Shown piece after piece: positions 8,469 to 15,323 of a stretch of 15,476 bases of DNA (position 1 is its first letter; every line of letters begins with the position of its first letter). The notes under the pieces are model-generated. The model searched no databases and was not told the origin of the DNA. It saw nothing but the letters and a program-made list of their open reading frames with translations. The position numbers were made by a program, and so were the translations under genes. The DNA comes from Methylovorus sp035565335 (GTDB lineage: Bacteria > Pseudomonadota > Gammaproteobacteria > Burkholderiales > Methylophilaceae), in NCBI GenBank assembly GCA_035565335.1, contig DATMSO010000012.1, positions 1 to 15,476 of the forward strand, written 5' to 3'.

Positions 8469-9023
8469 TTGCACCCGTTGAGCCATTCTGATTCATCCTC
8501 GCTGGAACAGCTTTACCACCGCCATCATGGCTGGTTACAGGGATGGTTGCGGCATCGCCTCGGCAATAGTGCAGACGCCGCTGATTTGGCGCACGATACT
8601 TTCCTGCGGCTGATCGGCGGCCGGACGCAATGGCGTTTTAACAGCATGCCGGAGGCGCGGGCTTACCTGCGGACCACCGCGCAGCATCTGTGCATCAACC
8701 TCTGGCGTCGTCGCGAGATCGAACAAGCCTGGCTGGAAACGCTGGCCGCCATGCCTGCCGCCCATCATCCTTCTGCAGAGCGTCAGGCCATAGTGTTACA
8801 GGCCCTGGAAGAGGTCTCGGCCATGCTGGGCAATTTGCCGCCCAAAGCCGCGCGCGCCTTCGCCCTCGCCGTGGTCTGCGATATGCCTGACGATGCCGTG
8901 GGGCGCGAACTTGGCGTATCCGGTCGCATGGTACGCAAATATGTGGCGCAAGCGATGCTGGGCTGCCTGACCTTGCGGGCGCGCGCGACCATGCGCGAGC
9001 TGCGCAGCGATTCCCTTATTTGA
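8469..9023 (+). CDS. FecI-family ECF sigma factor
   Basis: RNA polymerase sigma factor of the extracytoplasmic-function group (184 residues) expected to transcribe the downstream receptor gene when FecR signals. Seen: region 2 (about 12-82) with DAADLAHDTFLRLI and the promoter-melting/-10 segment ending in INLWRRREIE; region 4 (about 110-166) with LGNLPPKAARAFAL and the helix-turn-helix DDAVGRELGVSGRMVRKYVAQAM. The start is not certain: the reading frame opens just before with a TAA at 8451, and no ATG exists before residue 60, so TTG at 8469 (or TTG at 8478) must start it. No strong ribosome binding site is seen. fecR follows after 25 bases. Which siderophore it serves cannot be told. Confidence 0.93.
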   Translation: MHPLSHSDSSSLEQLYHRHHGWLQGWLRHRLGNSADAADLAHDTFLRLIGGRTQWRFNSMPEARAYLRTTAQHLCINLWRRREIEQAWLETLAAMPAAHHPSAERQAIVLQALEEVSAMLGNLPPKAARAFALAVVCDMPDDAVGRELGVSGRMVRKYVAQAMLGCLTLRARATMRELRSDSLI

Positions 9024-9048
9024 TCTGCCTTGTGATCCCCTTTTTCCC

Positions 9049-10050
9049 ATGACATCCGCTGTGACCAGCGCTCAGCCCACCAGCCCATCGCACGCCGTGC
9101 TGAATGAGGCGGCCGAATGGTATGCCCGTTTGCGCGATGGCAAGGCCGGCCAGGAAGACATCGTCCGCTGGCAAGCCTGGCTGCAAACCGCCGAAGAGCA
9201 CCAGACCGCCTGGCATTTTGTGGAAGACATCAGCCGTGGATTTGACCCCTTGCGCACCGCTACTGATCCACGGCAGACCGCCAATGCACTGAACAAGGCC
9301 CATGCACGCCTGCATGCCCGCAGGCGCGTACTGATGACACTGGCCGCGCTTTCTGGTGCCGGCACGTTGGGCCTGCTTAATTGGCGCGAGAGCTTGCTAC
9401 CCAACGGCGTGCTGGCGTGGACAGCCGATCATCGCACCCCCACCGGCGGGCAGCGCAGCCTTACTCTGGCCGATGGCACCCGGCTCTGGCTTAATACGGC
9501 CAGTGCCATCAATCTTCACTTCAGTGCCAGCGAACGTCGCATAGCACTCGTACAAGGTGAGGTGTTCATTGAAACCGCCCATGATGCAGCTCGCCCTTTT
9601 CTGGTGGAAACTTCGCATGGACGTATGCAGGCATTGGGCACGCGCTTCAATGTGCATCTGCAAGAAACGCAGACACAGCTGGATGTGTATGCGGGCGCCG
9701 TGGAAATACGCACGGCGTCGAGTGCCATCCGCCGCGTGGTGGCAGCAGGCCAGCAATCCCGCTTTGATAGGGCCGACATCGCCCCCGTGGCAAGAACAGA
9801 TGCAGCGCGTGAGGCCTGGACCCAGGGCATGCTAGTAGCCGACAACATCCCGTTGCGCCAGGTGGTGCAGGAACTGCGCCGCTATCGGGCCGGCCATCTT
9901 GGCGTGGCCGATGACGTGGGCGCGCTCAAGGTTTACGGCAATTTTCCGCTGCAGGATACCGATCGCGCATTGCGCATGCTGGCATCAGTCCTGCCCATCC
10001 ATATCGAGCAGCCGCTGCCCTGGTGGACGACGCTGGAAGCAGCGCGTTAA
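9049..10050 (+). CDS. FecR-family anti-sigma / sigma regulator
   Basis: Inner-membrane regulator (333 residues) that relays receptor occupancy to the sigma factor. Seen: cytoplasmic N-terminal DUF4880-type segment (about 17-62, EAAEWYARLRDG and RWQAWL), one membrane helix at about 94-111 preceded by RRRVLM, the periplasmic FecR domain (about 120-245) with TLADGTRLWLNTAS, LVQGEVFIE, ETSHGRMQALGTRFNVH and QLDVYAGAVEI, and a C-terminal secretin/TonB short-N-like domain (about 260-320) ending VYGNFPLQDTDRALRML, which is expected to contact the receptor's signalling domain. The arginine cluster before the membrane helix resembles a Tat motif, as proposed for other FecR proteins. No good Shine-Dalgarno precedes the ATG at 9049, so translation may depend on fecI. 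Confidence 0.95.
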   Translation: MTSAVTSAQPTSPSHAVLNEAAEWYARLRDGKAGQEDIVRWQAWLQTAEEHQTAWHFVEDISRGFDPLRTATDPRQTANALNKAHARLHARRRVLMTLAALSGAGTLGLLNWRESLLPNGVLAWTADHRTPTGGQRSLTLADGTRLWLNTASAINLHFSASERRIALVQGEVFIETAHDAARPFLVETSHGRMQALGTRFNVHLQETQTQLDVYAGAVEIRTASSAIRRVVAAGQQSRFDRADIAPVARTDAAREAWTQGMLVADNIPLRQVVQELRRYRAGHLGVADDVGALKVYGNFPLQDTDRALRMLASVLPIHIEQPLPWWTTLEAAR

Positions 10051-10095
10051 AAAAAGTTTCAAAAAAAGGTTCCGGGTTTTGCCTTGTCACTGGTT
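10049..10095 (+). promoter_or_regulatory. Candidate FecI-type (ECF) promoter for the receptor gene
   Basis: Directly at the fecR stop lie two A-tracts, A7-GTTTC (10049-10060) and A7-GGTTCC (10061-10073), then GGGTTTTG and TTGTCAC. A-tract followed by GGTTCC and, further on, a GTC motif is reminiscent of ECF sigma-dependent receptor promoters. The match is by eye and no start site is shown; the leader would be about 150 bases. Confidence 0.35.
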
Positions 10096-10201
10096 TTACC
10101 TAGCAAGAAGACCTCTTTCACCATTGAATTCCCGCCATCCTCAAGATGACAGCCAGCGGCATTGCCAGCACGGCGTCAAGGTAGCCAAACGATCCGTGCC
10201 G

Positions 10202-10229
10202 TAAGGGTCTTCGCTTTTTAGGACCCTTA
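10202..10229 (+). promoter_or_regulatory. Stem-loop in the leader of the TonB-dependent receptor gene
   Basis: TAAGGGTC (10202-10209) and GACCCTTA (10222-10229) form an 8-bp perfect stem with a 12-base loop containing five T residues. It ends 6 bases before the AAGGA ribosome binding site (10236-10240). It may protect the message or tune translation; there is no T-run after the second arm, so it is not a typical terminator. Confidence 0.45.
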
Positions 10230-10249
10230 ACGCTAAAGGATATGCATTG

Positions 10250-12754
10250 ATGTTTCGCCACGACCCAACCACCCCGGCTTCACCTGCGACTGCCGCACGC
10301 TTCCCCAGGATGCGCCCACTGGCCTTCGCCATCCACCTGCTCATGCTTGAGGGCGCACTCGCCCTTGGAACATGGGCTCCACCAGCCCACGCACAACCGA
10401 CTGCCGCCCAGAGCCTGCGCAGTTATGACATTCCCGCCGGACCGCTCAACATTGCCTTGACCCGATTCTCACGCCAATCCGGGATTTACCTTGTCGGGGC
10501 TGGCGACATGATCGCAGGCAAGACCAGCGAGGGATTAAAGGGAAATTTCAATGTGGAAGATGGTCTGGCCAGGTTATTGGCCGGGAGCGGGTTGGAAGCA
10601 TACCGCCAGCCGGATGGTAGCTATGGCATGCGCATAGCACCAGCCAAACCGGCAAGCACGCGTCAGGATGACATCTCCACCTTACCGCTCGTCTCCGTCA
10701 CGGCAAGCGCTGAACGGCCCGAAAGCCTGCCCGCTGCCTATGCTGGTGGTCAGGTTGCCCGTAGCAGCCGCCTGGGACTGCTGGGCAACAAGGATGTGCT
10801 GGATACCCCCTTTAACACCACGAGCTATACCGCCGAGTTGATGGAAAACCAGCAAGCCATCACCGCGGCAGATGTGGTGCTGAATGACCCCTCGGTACGC
10901 ACGGTGTCTTACAGCCTGACTAATGCCGCCGCCGGGGGCGATATCTTCCTGATTCGTGGATTTTCGGTGCAGGACTCCGTGCTGTTTGATGGCATCAGCG
11001 GGATCGTCTCCAATCGTGCCGCCCCGGCGGAGATGGCCGAACGTATTGAAGTCCTGAAAGGCCCTAGCGCCCTGTTGAATGGCATGGCGCCAGGCGCGGG
11101 CGGGGCTGTCGGCGGTACCATCAATATGGTGCCCAAGCGGGCGGATGACACACCGCTGACCCGGCTGACGGCCAGCTATATGTCCAACAGCAATTTCGGG
11201 GGTCATGTCGATATCGGGCGTCGCTTTGGCGAAGATAACGCCTGGGGCATACGCTTCAATGGCGTATATCGCGACGGTAAGAACGCCACCGCCGGCCAAT
11301 CGGTGGAACTGGGCGCCGCCACCATTGCCATTGATTATCGTGGCAGCGATCTGCGGGCATCGCTGGATGCCGGGCACCAGACCATGAACAACGAAGCGCC
11401 GCAGGGCGCCGCCGGCTTTGGCATTGCCGATGGCATTACCATCCCCTCACCGCCCAGCGCAAAAAAACGCATCGCCCAGGACTGGGAGTATGCCAATTCC
11501 AGGAGCAACTATCTGCTGGCAAAAGCCGAGTACGACTTCAATCCGCGCTGGACCCTCTACGGCGCAGCGGGTGGCAGTAATACCTCCTCCAGCTACCTTT
11601 CCACCGATGTCAGCGTGGCCGATATCCAGGGAAATGCCCAAGCCACCGTGTACTACTGGCCCAATTGGACCAATTACCGCACGGCGCAGGGTGGGGTGCG
11701 TGGCAGTTTCAGCACAGGTGCTATCAGCCATCAGCTGAACATCAGCGCCAACTACCTGATGAAAGATAGCGGCTACACGGCAGACTATTATGGCTTCAGC
11801 AGTTTTGCGACCAACATCTACAACCTCCCCAGCGTCAGTCGCCCATCTACTGCCAACATGGACTCACACCCGGACAAGACCAATCGCCTGCTGCTGCCAT
11901 CTCTGGCCGTGGCGGACACCCTGGGCTTGTTTGATGACCGCCTGACCCTCACGCTGGGCGGGCGGTATCAACGCGTGGAAGTCATCGACTACAGCAGCAC
12001 CGGAGAAAGCACTACCTCCTATGATGAACATGCCGTGACGCCGGTATTGGCAGCGGTGATAAAACCCACAGCCAACTGGTCCATCTACAGCAATTACATT
12101 GAAGGGCTGACGCAAGGTGACACCGCCCCTATCGGCACCACCAATGCCGGCAAGGTGTTTCCGCCAGTCAAAACCAAGCAGCATGAGGTGGGTGTGAAAT
12201 ACGACTTTGGCCGCTTCACCACCTCGCTTAGCACTTTTCAGATTGAAAAACCCAGCGGGGTAACGGTATCCAATGGCGATGGCACCTCGACCTATCAGGT
12301 GGGGGGAGAACAACGTAATCGTGGCATTGAGCTGAATATTTTCGGCGAGGTTCAGGGGGTGCGCGTGCTGGGCGGGGCGACTTACATCCAACCCAAACTC
12401 ACGCATGCCAGCAGCAATATTTATGACGGCAACACCGCCCCGAATGTCTCGCGCTGGCAGCTAAACCTGGGTAGCGAATATGATCTTGCGCGGGTGCCAG
12501 GCATGACACTCACCGCCCGCATGATGACAACCAGCGCCCAATATCTGGATGAAGCCAATACCCGCAGCATTCCGGGCTGGACACGTTGGGATGTTGGTGC
12601 GCGCTACAAGACAGAAGCCACTGGCCGACCATTGGTCATCCGGGCAGGGATCAATAATCTGTTTGGGCGCGACTACTGGAGCAGCAGCTCGGGCAGCTGG
12701 CTATATCTTGGCCAGCCACGCACCGTGATGATCTCGGCGACGATGGACTTCTAG
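10250..12754 (+). CDS. TonB-dependent siderophore receptor with STN signalling domain
   Basis: Outer-membrane receptor (834 residues) for a ferric siderophore or similar chelate, powered by TonB. Seen: a long signal peptide (cleavage likely after AHA48), STN domain (about 55-105, SYDIPAGPLNIALTRFSRQSG), a TonB-box-like LPLVSVTAS (about 145-153), plug domain (about 165-296) with FLIRGFSVQD, ERIEVLKGPSALLNG and GGTINMVPKR, then the 22-strand barrel ending in a terminal Phe (SATMDF). The STN domain marks it as a transducer that signals through FecR. The ATG at 10250 is preferred over TTG at 10247: AAGGA lies nine bases before it. The substrate cannot be named; plug and barrel look like the FhuA/FoxA/FpvA ferrisiderophore group. 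It lies 199 bases after fecR and is followed by a strong terminator. Confidence 0.95.
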   Translation: MFRHDPTTPASPATAARFPRMRPLAFAIHLLMLEGALALGTWAPPAHAQPTAAQSLRSYDIPAGPLNIALTRFSRQSGIYLVGAGDMIAGKTSEGLKGNFNVEDGLARLLAGSGLEAYRQPDGSYGMRIAPAKPASTRQDDISTLPLVSVTASAERPESLPAAYAGGQVARSSRLGLLGNKDVLDTPFNTTSYTAELMENQQAITAADVVLNDPSVRTVSYSLTNAAAGGDIFLIRGFSVQDSVLFDGISGIVSNRAAPAEMAERIEVLKGPSALLNGMAPGAGGAVGGTINMVPKRADDTPLTRLTASYMSNSNFGGHVDIGRRFGEDNAWGIRFNGVYRDGKNATAGQSVELGAATIAIDYRGSDLRASLDAGHQTMNNEAPQGAAGFGIADGITIPSPPSAKKRIAQDWEYANSRSNYLLAKAEYDFNPRWTLYGAAGGSNTSSSYLSTDVSVADIQGNAQATVYYWPNWTNYRTAQGGVRGSFSTGAISHQLNISANYLMKDSGYTADYYGFSSFATNIYNLPSVSRPSTANMDSHPDKTNRLLLPSLAVADTLGLFDDRLTLTLGGRYQRVEVIDYSSTGESTTSYDEHAVTPVLAAVIKPTANWSIYSNYIEGLTQGDTAPIGTTNAGKVFPPVKTKQHEVGVKYDFGRFTTSLSTFQIEKPSGVTVSNGDGTSTYQVGGEQRNRGIELNIFGEVQGVRVLGGATYIQPKLTHASSNIYDGNTAPNVSRWQLNLGSEYDLARVPGMTLTARMMTTSAQYLDEANTRSIPGWTRWDVGARYKTEATGRPLVIRAGINNLFGRDYWSSSSGSWLYLGQPRTVMISATMDF

Positions 12755-12775
12755 TCAGCGAGACCATACTTGCTG

Positions 12776-12816
12776 ATCCCCATGCAAGCTTTAGCCTGAC
12801 AAGCTTGCATGGGGAT
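12776..12816 (+). terminator. Rho-independent terminator of the fecI-fecR-receptor unit
   Basis: ATCCCCATGCAAGCTT (12776-12791) pairs perfectly over 16 bases with 12801-12816, with a nine-base loop, and is followed by TTTATCTT on the plus strand. It lies 21 bases after the receptor stop and ends 7 bases before the convergent methyltransferase stop. The minus side has no T-run, so it is mainly a plus-strand terminator, though the stem may also protect the 3' end of the opposite message. Confidence 0.88.
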
Positions 12817-12823
12817 TTTATCT

Positions 12824-13606
12824 TCAAGTCTGGTTGACCGGCATGATCCAGCCGTAGAGAGACTTCCCCGCTTCGCCAATAGGATGCCGATAGGTCGGCA
12901 CCACCCCAGGTATTTCAAATTCATAACTGATCAGCAGGCTGCCGGGGCGCATCTCGGCACGTGCCTTTTGCCAGAGGGCGGGCATGGCCGCGGGCGACAG
13001 ATAGGCAAAGACCACATCAAATTCGCAGAAATCCAGCTTGTGATAATCCCCCAGCACGAAGCGGGCAGATGAACCGCGCCAGCGCGCACGCGCATGGCTG
13101 ATCAGCCATGGCAAGGGGGCGACTTCGATACCGAGCAGGCGGAAATCTGGACGTTCCTTAGCAATGTGCATGGCCATGTCGCCCAGGCCGCTGCCTATAT
13201 CGATCATGCGCAAGCCAGGCTGCGGCGGCATCCACGCCAGCACTTGCTGCCACACCGCCGGAAACGAAGGGTAAAACGGCACCTGGGTGCGGAAGGTGGT
13301 CCAGAACAGCATCAGGCTGAATAAAAATCCCACCAGGTAAACCCAGTTAGGCACATGCAGCTGCGCCATGCCCCACACCACCAGCGGAAAAAGCAGGTGA
13401 ATGAGCCGCCACCAGGAAGCCATGCCCCAATGTCTGGCCAGCACATACGCGCCTGCGGCTTGCAGCAGCACCAAGAGCCACATTGGGTAAGCCAGGCCGG
13501 TCAGCTGACTGAACAGCAGGGCCAGTAAAAGATTAAGGCCGAACATGCCCATTTGAATTAGCAAGGCACGGGTGGCGGGCAACATGGAACGGGATTCAGA
13601 GGCCAT
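12824..13606 (-). CDS. Membrane-anchored class I SAM-dependent methyltransferase
   Basis: Predicted methyltransferase of 260 residues; substrate unknown. The N-terminal half is hydrophobic with about four membrane helices (roughly 15-33, 40-57, 66-83, 88-104). The C-terminal cytoplasmic domain shows the Rossmann fold: motif I MIDIGSGLGDMAMHIA (134-149), the acidic residue after strand 2 in LLGIEVAP (Glu161), the motif II-like GDYHKLDF (186-193), FDVVFAYLSP (196-205) and a late strand PGSLLISYEFEIPG (221-234). No specificity motif for lipids, proteins or small molecules is visible. The start at 13606 has only a weak ribosome binding site; Met8 (13585) is an alternative. It is convergent with the receptor gene and probably has its own promoter in the 438-base gap upstream. 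Its link to motility or iron uptake is not shown. Confidence 0.85.
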   Translation of the reverse strand: MASESRSMLPATRALLIQMGMFGLNLLLALLFSQLTGLAYPMWLLVLLQAAGAYVLARHWGMASWWRLIHLLFPLVVWGMAQLHVPNWVYLVGFLFSLMLFWTTFRTQVPFYPSFPAVWQQVLAWMPPQPGLRMIDIGSGLGDMAMHIAKERPDFRLLGIEVAPLPWLISHARARWRGSSARFVLGDYHKLDFCEFDVVFAYLSPAAMPALWQKARAEMRPGSLLISYEFEIPGVVPTYRHPIGEAGKSLYGWIMPVNQT

Positions 13607-14044
13607 GGATCAGGCTCGGCCTTGAGGAAGTGAACCGGACAATAGCTCCGGCCATGAAGATGGCATGGGGGTGCATTGTGAGTTGGTGAATGTAACGCTG
13701 GCGAGTTTAAAGCTGAACACTAGAAAACGGGGGGACTTAATAAAACTGGGAGAGTTAATAAAACCAGAAGGCTTAGCGCTCACAGAGATAAGGTTTGCCG
13801 GTCTGCCAGAGAACTCCGGGCGCAGACATGCATCCAGAAAACACAACATGGCAGAGACGATACGGTACGCCAGGCAACGGACGCAAGCATAATCGCGCAT
13901 GGGCAAAAATGCTACGCCCCAGCATCGCCTGCTGATGATATTCCCTGTTTGCATTTCAACTCCCCGCATCAAACGCCTGCCCCGCAGGACGGCACGGCGT
14001 GGGAATGAAATGCCCTACTCAACAGCGCGAATTTGTCCGGCGCC
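13607..14044. other. Intergenic region between flhC and the methyltransferase gene
   Basis: 438 bases with no convincing gene. Seen: TTAATAAAAC twice with an 18-base period (13737-13746 and 13755-13764), a small CCGGA/TCCGG stem (13635-13651), and a possible flhC terminator listed separately. Open frames in both directions have low-complexity translations and resemble no family I know. The region should hold the 3' end of the flhC message and the methyltransferase promoter. Confidence 0.5.
13905..13925 (-). terminator. Weak candidate terminator after flhC
   Basis: On the minus strand ATGCT and AGCAT form a 5-bp stem with a seven-base loop, followed by a short T-run (13908-13905), about 120 bases after the flhC stop. 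The stem is short, so termination here is uncertain. Confidence 0.22.
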
Positions 14045-14584
14045 TCAGGCGGCTGCCATTTCCCTGGTTTTTTTGGTTTTGCCTGCACGCGATGGTACAT
14101 GGCACAAGCTGCAGGCAAAGTGCTGATTCAAGTCATACACATTCACCACAAAGTGGCCGCCGCAGCAGCTGCAGGCTTGCAGCTTGAGCATCTTGCTCTC
14201 GACAAATCTTACCAGAGTCCAGGCGCGGGTGAGCGACAGCACCGCAGCTTCAGGATCTTCGGTACCTGTTTCATCCAGGTATAAGCGGTAGGCCTTGATC
14301 ACGGCCGTGATGCCATTCACATCCGTATGCTCCCGCATGAAATTGTAAATATTCAGGAACATGGAAGAGTGGATATTCGGCTGCCAGGTCAGGAACCAAT
14401 CCGTGGAAAACGGCAGCATGCCCTTGGGTGGCGATACGCCTTTCAGCTCTTTGTACAACTTGATCAGGCGCTCACGGGACAAGGTTGTCTGCGATTCCAG
14501 CAGTTGCAACCGTGCGCCCAGCGTGATCAGCTGTATCGCCAACTGGATTTGTTGTGCTTCGTTAACTACGCTTTTCTTTTCCAT
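14045..14584 (-). CDS. flhC: Flagellar master regulator subunit FlhC
   Basis: DNA-binding subunit of the FlhD4C2 activator of flagellar class 2 genes (179 residues from the chosen start). It follows the E. coli protein closely through EAQQIQLAIQLITLGARLQLLES, LSRERLIKLYKELKGV, PPKGMLPFSTDWFLTWQPN and ALTRAWTLVRFVES-like text (SLTRAWTLVRFVES, 117-130). The zinc-binding cysteines are all present: Cys138, Cys140 and Cys141 in CSCCGG, Cys158 and Cys161 in FACSLC. The C-terminal tail is somewhat shorter than in E. coli (192 residues). The start at 14584 (MEKKSVVNEAQ) matches the family's N-terminus and has an AGG-containing site nine bases upstream; an earlier ATG at 14608 would add eight unrelated residues. 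It follows flhD by 51 bases. Confidence 0.97.
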   Translation of the reverse strand: MEKKSVVNEAQQIQLAIQLITLGARLQLLESQTTLSRERLIKLYKELKGVSPPKGMLPFSTDWFLTWQPNIHSSMFLNIYNFMREHTDVNGITAVIKAYRLYLDETGTEDPEAAVLSLTRAWTLVRFVESKMLKLQACSCCGGHFVVNVYDLNQHFACSLCHVPSRAGKTKKTREMAAA

Positions 14585-14635
14585 GATAATGCCTGCCTTC
14601 TTGAACAATTTGCCGGAACGGCGCTACCTAATACC

Positions 14636-14953
14636 TTACGCCATCGCCTCTGGTGCCTGGCCTGCCATCAAGATGGCGGCATGGGCGCTGGCAAGGTGGC
14701 GGTCCTTGGTATAGCTGGTCAGCATATTGAGAATGGCGCAGTCGTCGAAGCGAAAGCGGGCAAGCATCATGTTGGTGCTGGAGAGTTTAAGCAGCTGAGC
14801 GGTGGTCAGGCTTTCCAGAACATCAGCGATTTCTTTGCTGACGCCCAGGCGGAAAATGGCGGTGGCCTTGTCGGAACGTATCATTTGCTGAGCCAGCATC
14901 AGGTAGCTCAGGTTGGCATCTTTGATGTCAGACATCATGTCTTTTTCAGTCAT
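14636..14953 (-). CDS. flhD: Flagellar master regulator subunit FlhD (copy next to flhC)
   Basis: Partner of FlhC in the flagellar master activator; 105 residues, all helical. Family text is clear: DANLSYLMLAQQMIRSDKATAIFRLGVS (12-39), LTTAQLLKLSSTN (49-61) and RFRFDD (66-71, matching the HFRFD of E. coli). The start at 14953 has GAGGGA six bases upstream; Met6 and Met7 are less well placed. The ribosome binding site directly follows CA dinucleotide tracts and forms one arm of a long inverted repeat. A second, partly visible copy lies 688 bases upstream with identical protein over the visible 50 residues. Confidence 0.95.
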   Translation of the reverse strand: MTEKDMMSDIKDANLSYLMLAQQMIRSDKATAIFRLGVSKEIADVLESLTTAQLLKLSSTNMMLARFRFDDCAILNMLTSYTKDRHLASAHAAILMAGQAPEAMA

Positions 14954-14963
14954 TTTGGGTCCC

Positions 14964-15223
14964 TCGTGTGTGTGTGCGCTGTGTGTGGGGCGCGTGAGAC
15001 GTACTTTGAACTTAAAGGGCCCTGGGCATAACTGGAGTCTGTCGGTTTTTTGCGTAAGACGCGAAGACGCGCAAATGTAGGCGTTTGTCTTACAAACGCC
15101 TACATCCGGCTGGGATACTTGACTGATTTTTGACTTAAGGCTTTTAAAATCAAAGCACTATAAGTATTACTGCTCTACTGCACACATCGGGTAGGCGCTA
15201 AAAGCAGCCTGACACACACACGA
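14964..15223. repeat. Perfect 12-base CA/GT inverted repeat touching the flhD ribosome binding site
   Basis: TCGTGTGTGTGT (14964-14975) and ACACACACACGA (15212-15223) are exact reverse complements, 236 bases apart. In the minus-strand transcript the arm nearest flhD includes the first two bases of the GAGGGA ribosome binding site. Shorter CA/GT tracts at 14981-14987 and 15231-15237 allow alternative pairings. Low complexity makes chance pairing easier. Confidence 0.6.
15075..15105. repeat. REP-like perfect hairpin with GTAG head
   Basis: ATGTAGGCGTTTGT (15075-15088) pairs perfectly over 14 bases with 15092-15105, leaving a three-base loop CTT. The GTAGG at the foot of the stem is typical of repetitive extragenic palindromes. 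It lies between the two flhD copies. A tetranucleotide-based resemblance only; genome copy number is unknown. No T-run follows on either side, so it is not a plain terminator. Confidence 0.55.
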
Positions 15224-15279
15224 TTTACTACACACACTTCCATTACGGCACGCCTGAAAAAAACTTTAGCGCTTACCCG
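15188..15279. repeat. Imperfect 15-bp inverted repeat pair downstream of the second flhD
   Basis: CGGGTAGGCGCTAAA (15188-15202) and TTTAGCGCTTACCCG (15265-15279) are reverse complements at 14 of 15 positions, separated by 62 bases that contain two CA tracts. They might be paired operator sites, ends of a miniature element, or arms of an RNA hairpin. No matching direct repeats flank them. Confidence 0.55.
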
Positions 15280-15323
15280 GAATGCATCATAAACAATTTG
15301 ATAAGTCCTTGTTTATAAAAACC

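Larger units (their letters stand above)
14954..15323 (-). promoter_or_regulatory. Repeat-rich spacer between the two flhD copies (flhD leader/promoter region)
   Basis: 370 bases without a gene, upstream of flhD and downstream of the second flhD. It holds GT/CA tracts (14966-14987 and 15212-15237), a 14-bp hairpin (15075-15105), an imperfect 15-bp inverted repeat (15188-15202 and 15265-15279) and AT-rich stretches. On the minus strand TTATAG (15163-15158) could be a -10 box but no -35 fits, as may be expected for an activator-dependent flhD promoter. An ATAAACAA/TTGTTTAT stem (15289-15316) lies 7 bases after the second flhD stop, without a T-run. Confidence 0.5.

Noticed and set aside
13665..13892. 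Plus-strand open frame of 75 codons with a small internal repeat (LIKLGELIKPEGL)
   Set aside because: The repeat follows from the 18-base DNA repeat, there is no ribosome binding site, and no family is recognised.
13610..13972. Minus-strand open frame of 120 codons between flhC and the methyltransferase; the internal ATG at 13954 has a GGGGAG site
   Set aside because: The translation has no recognisable domain, is rich in Ser, Pro and Cys in a way typical of non-coding frames, and the region carries terminator-like and repeat sequence. It cannot be supported as a gene without homologues.
15188..15279. Inverted repeat read as the ends of an insertion sequence
   Set aside because: No transposase frame lies between or near the arms and no target duplication flanks them.
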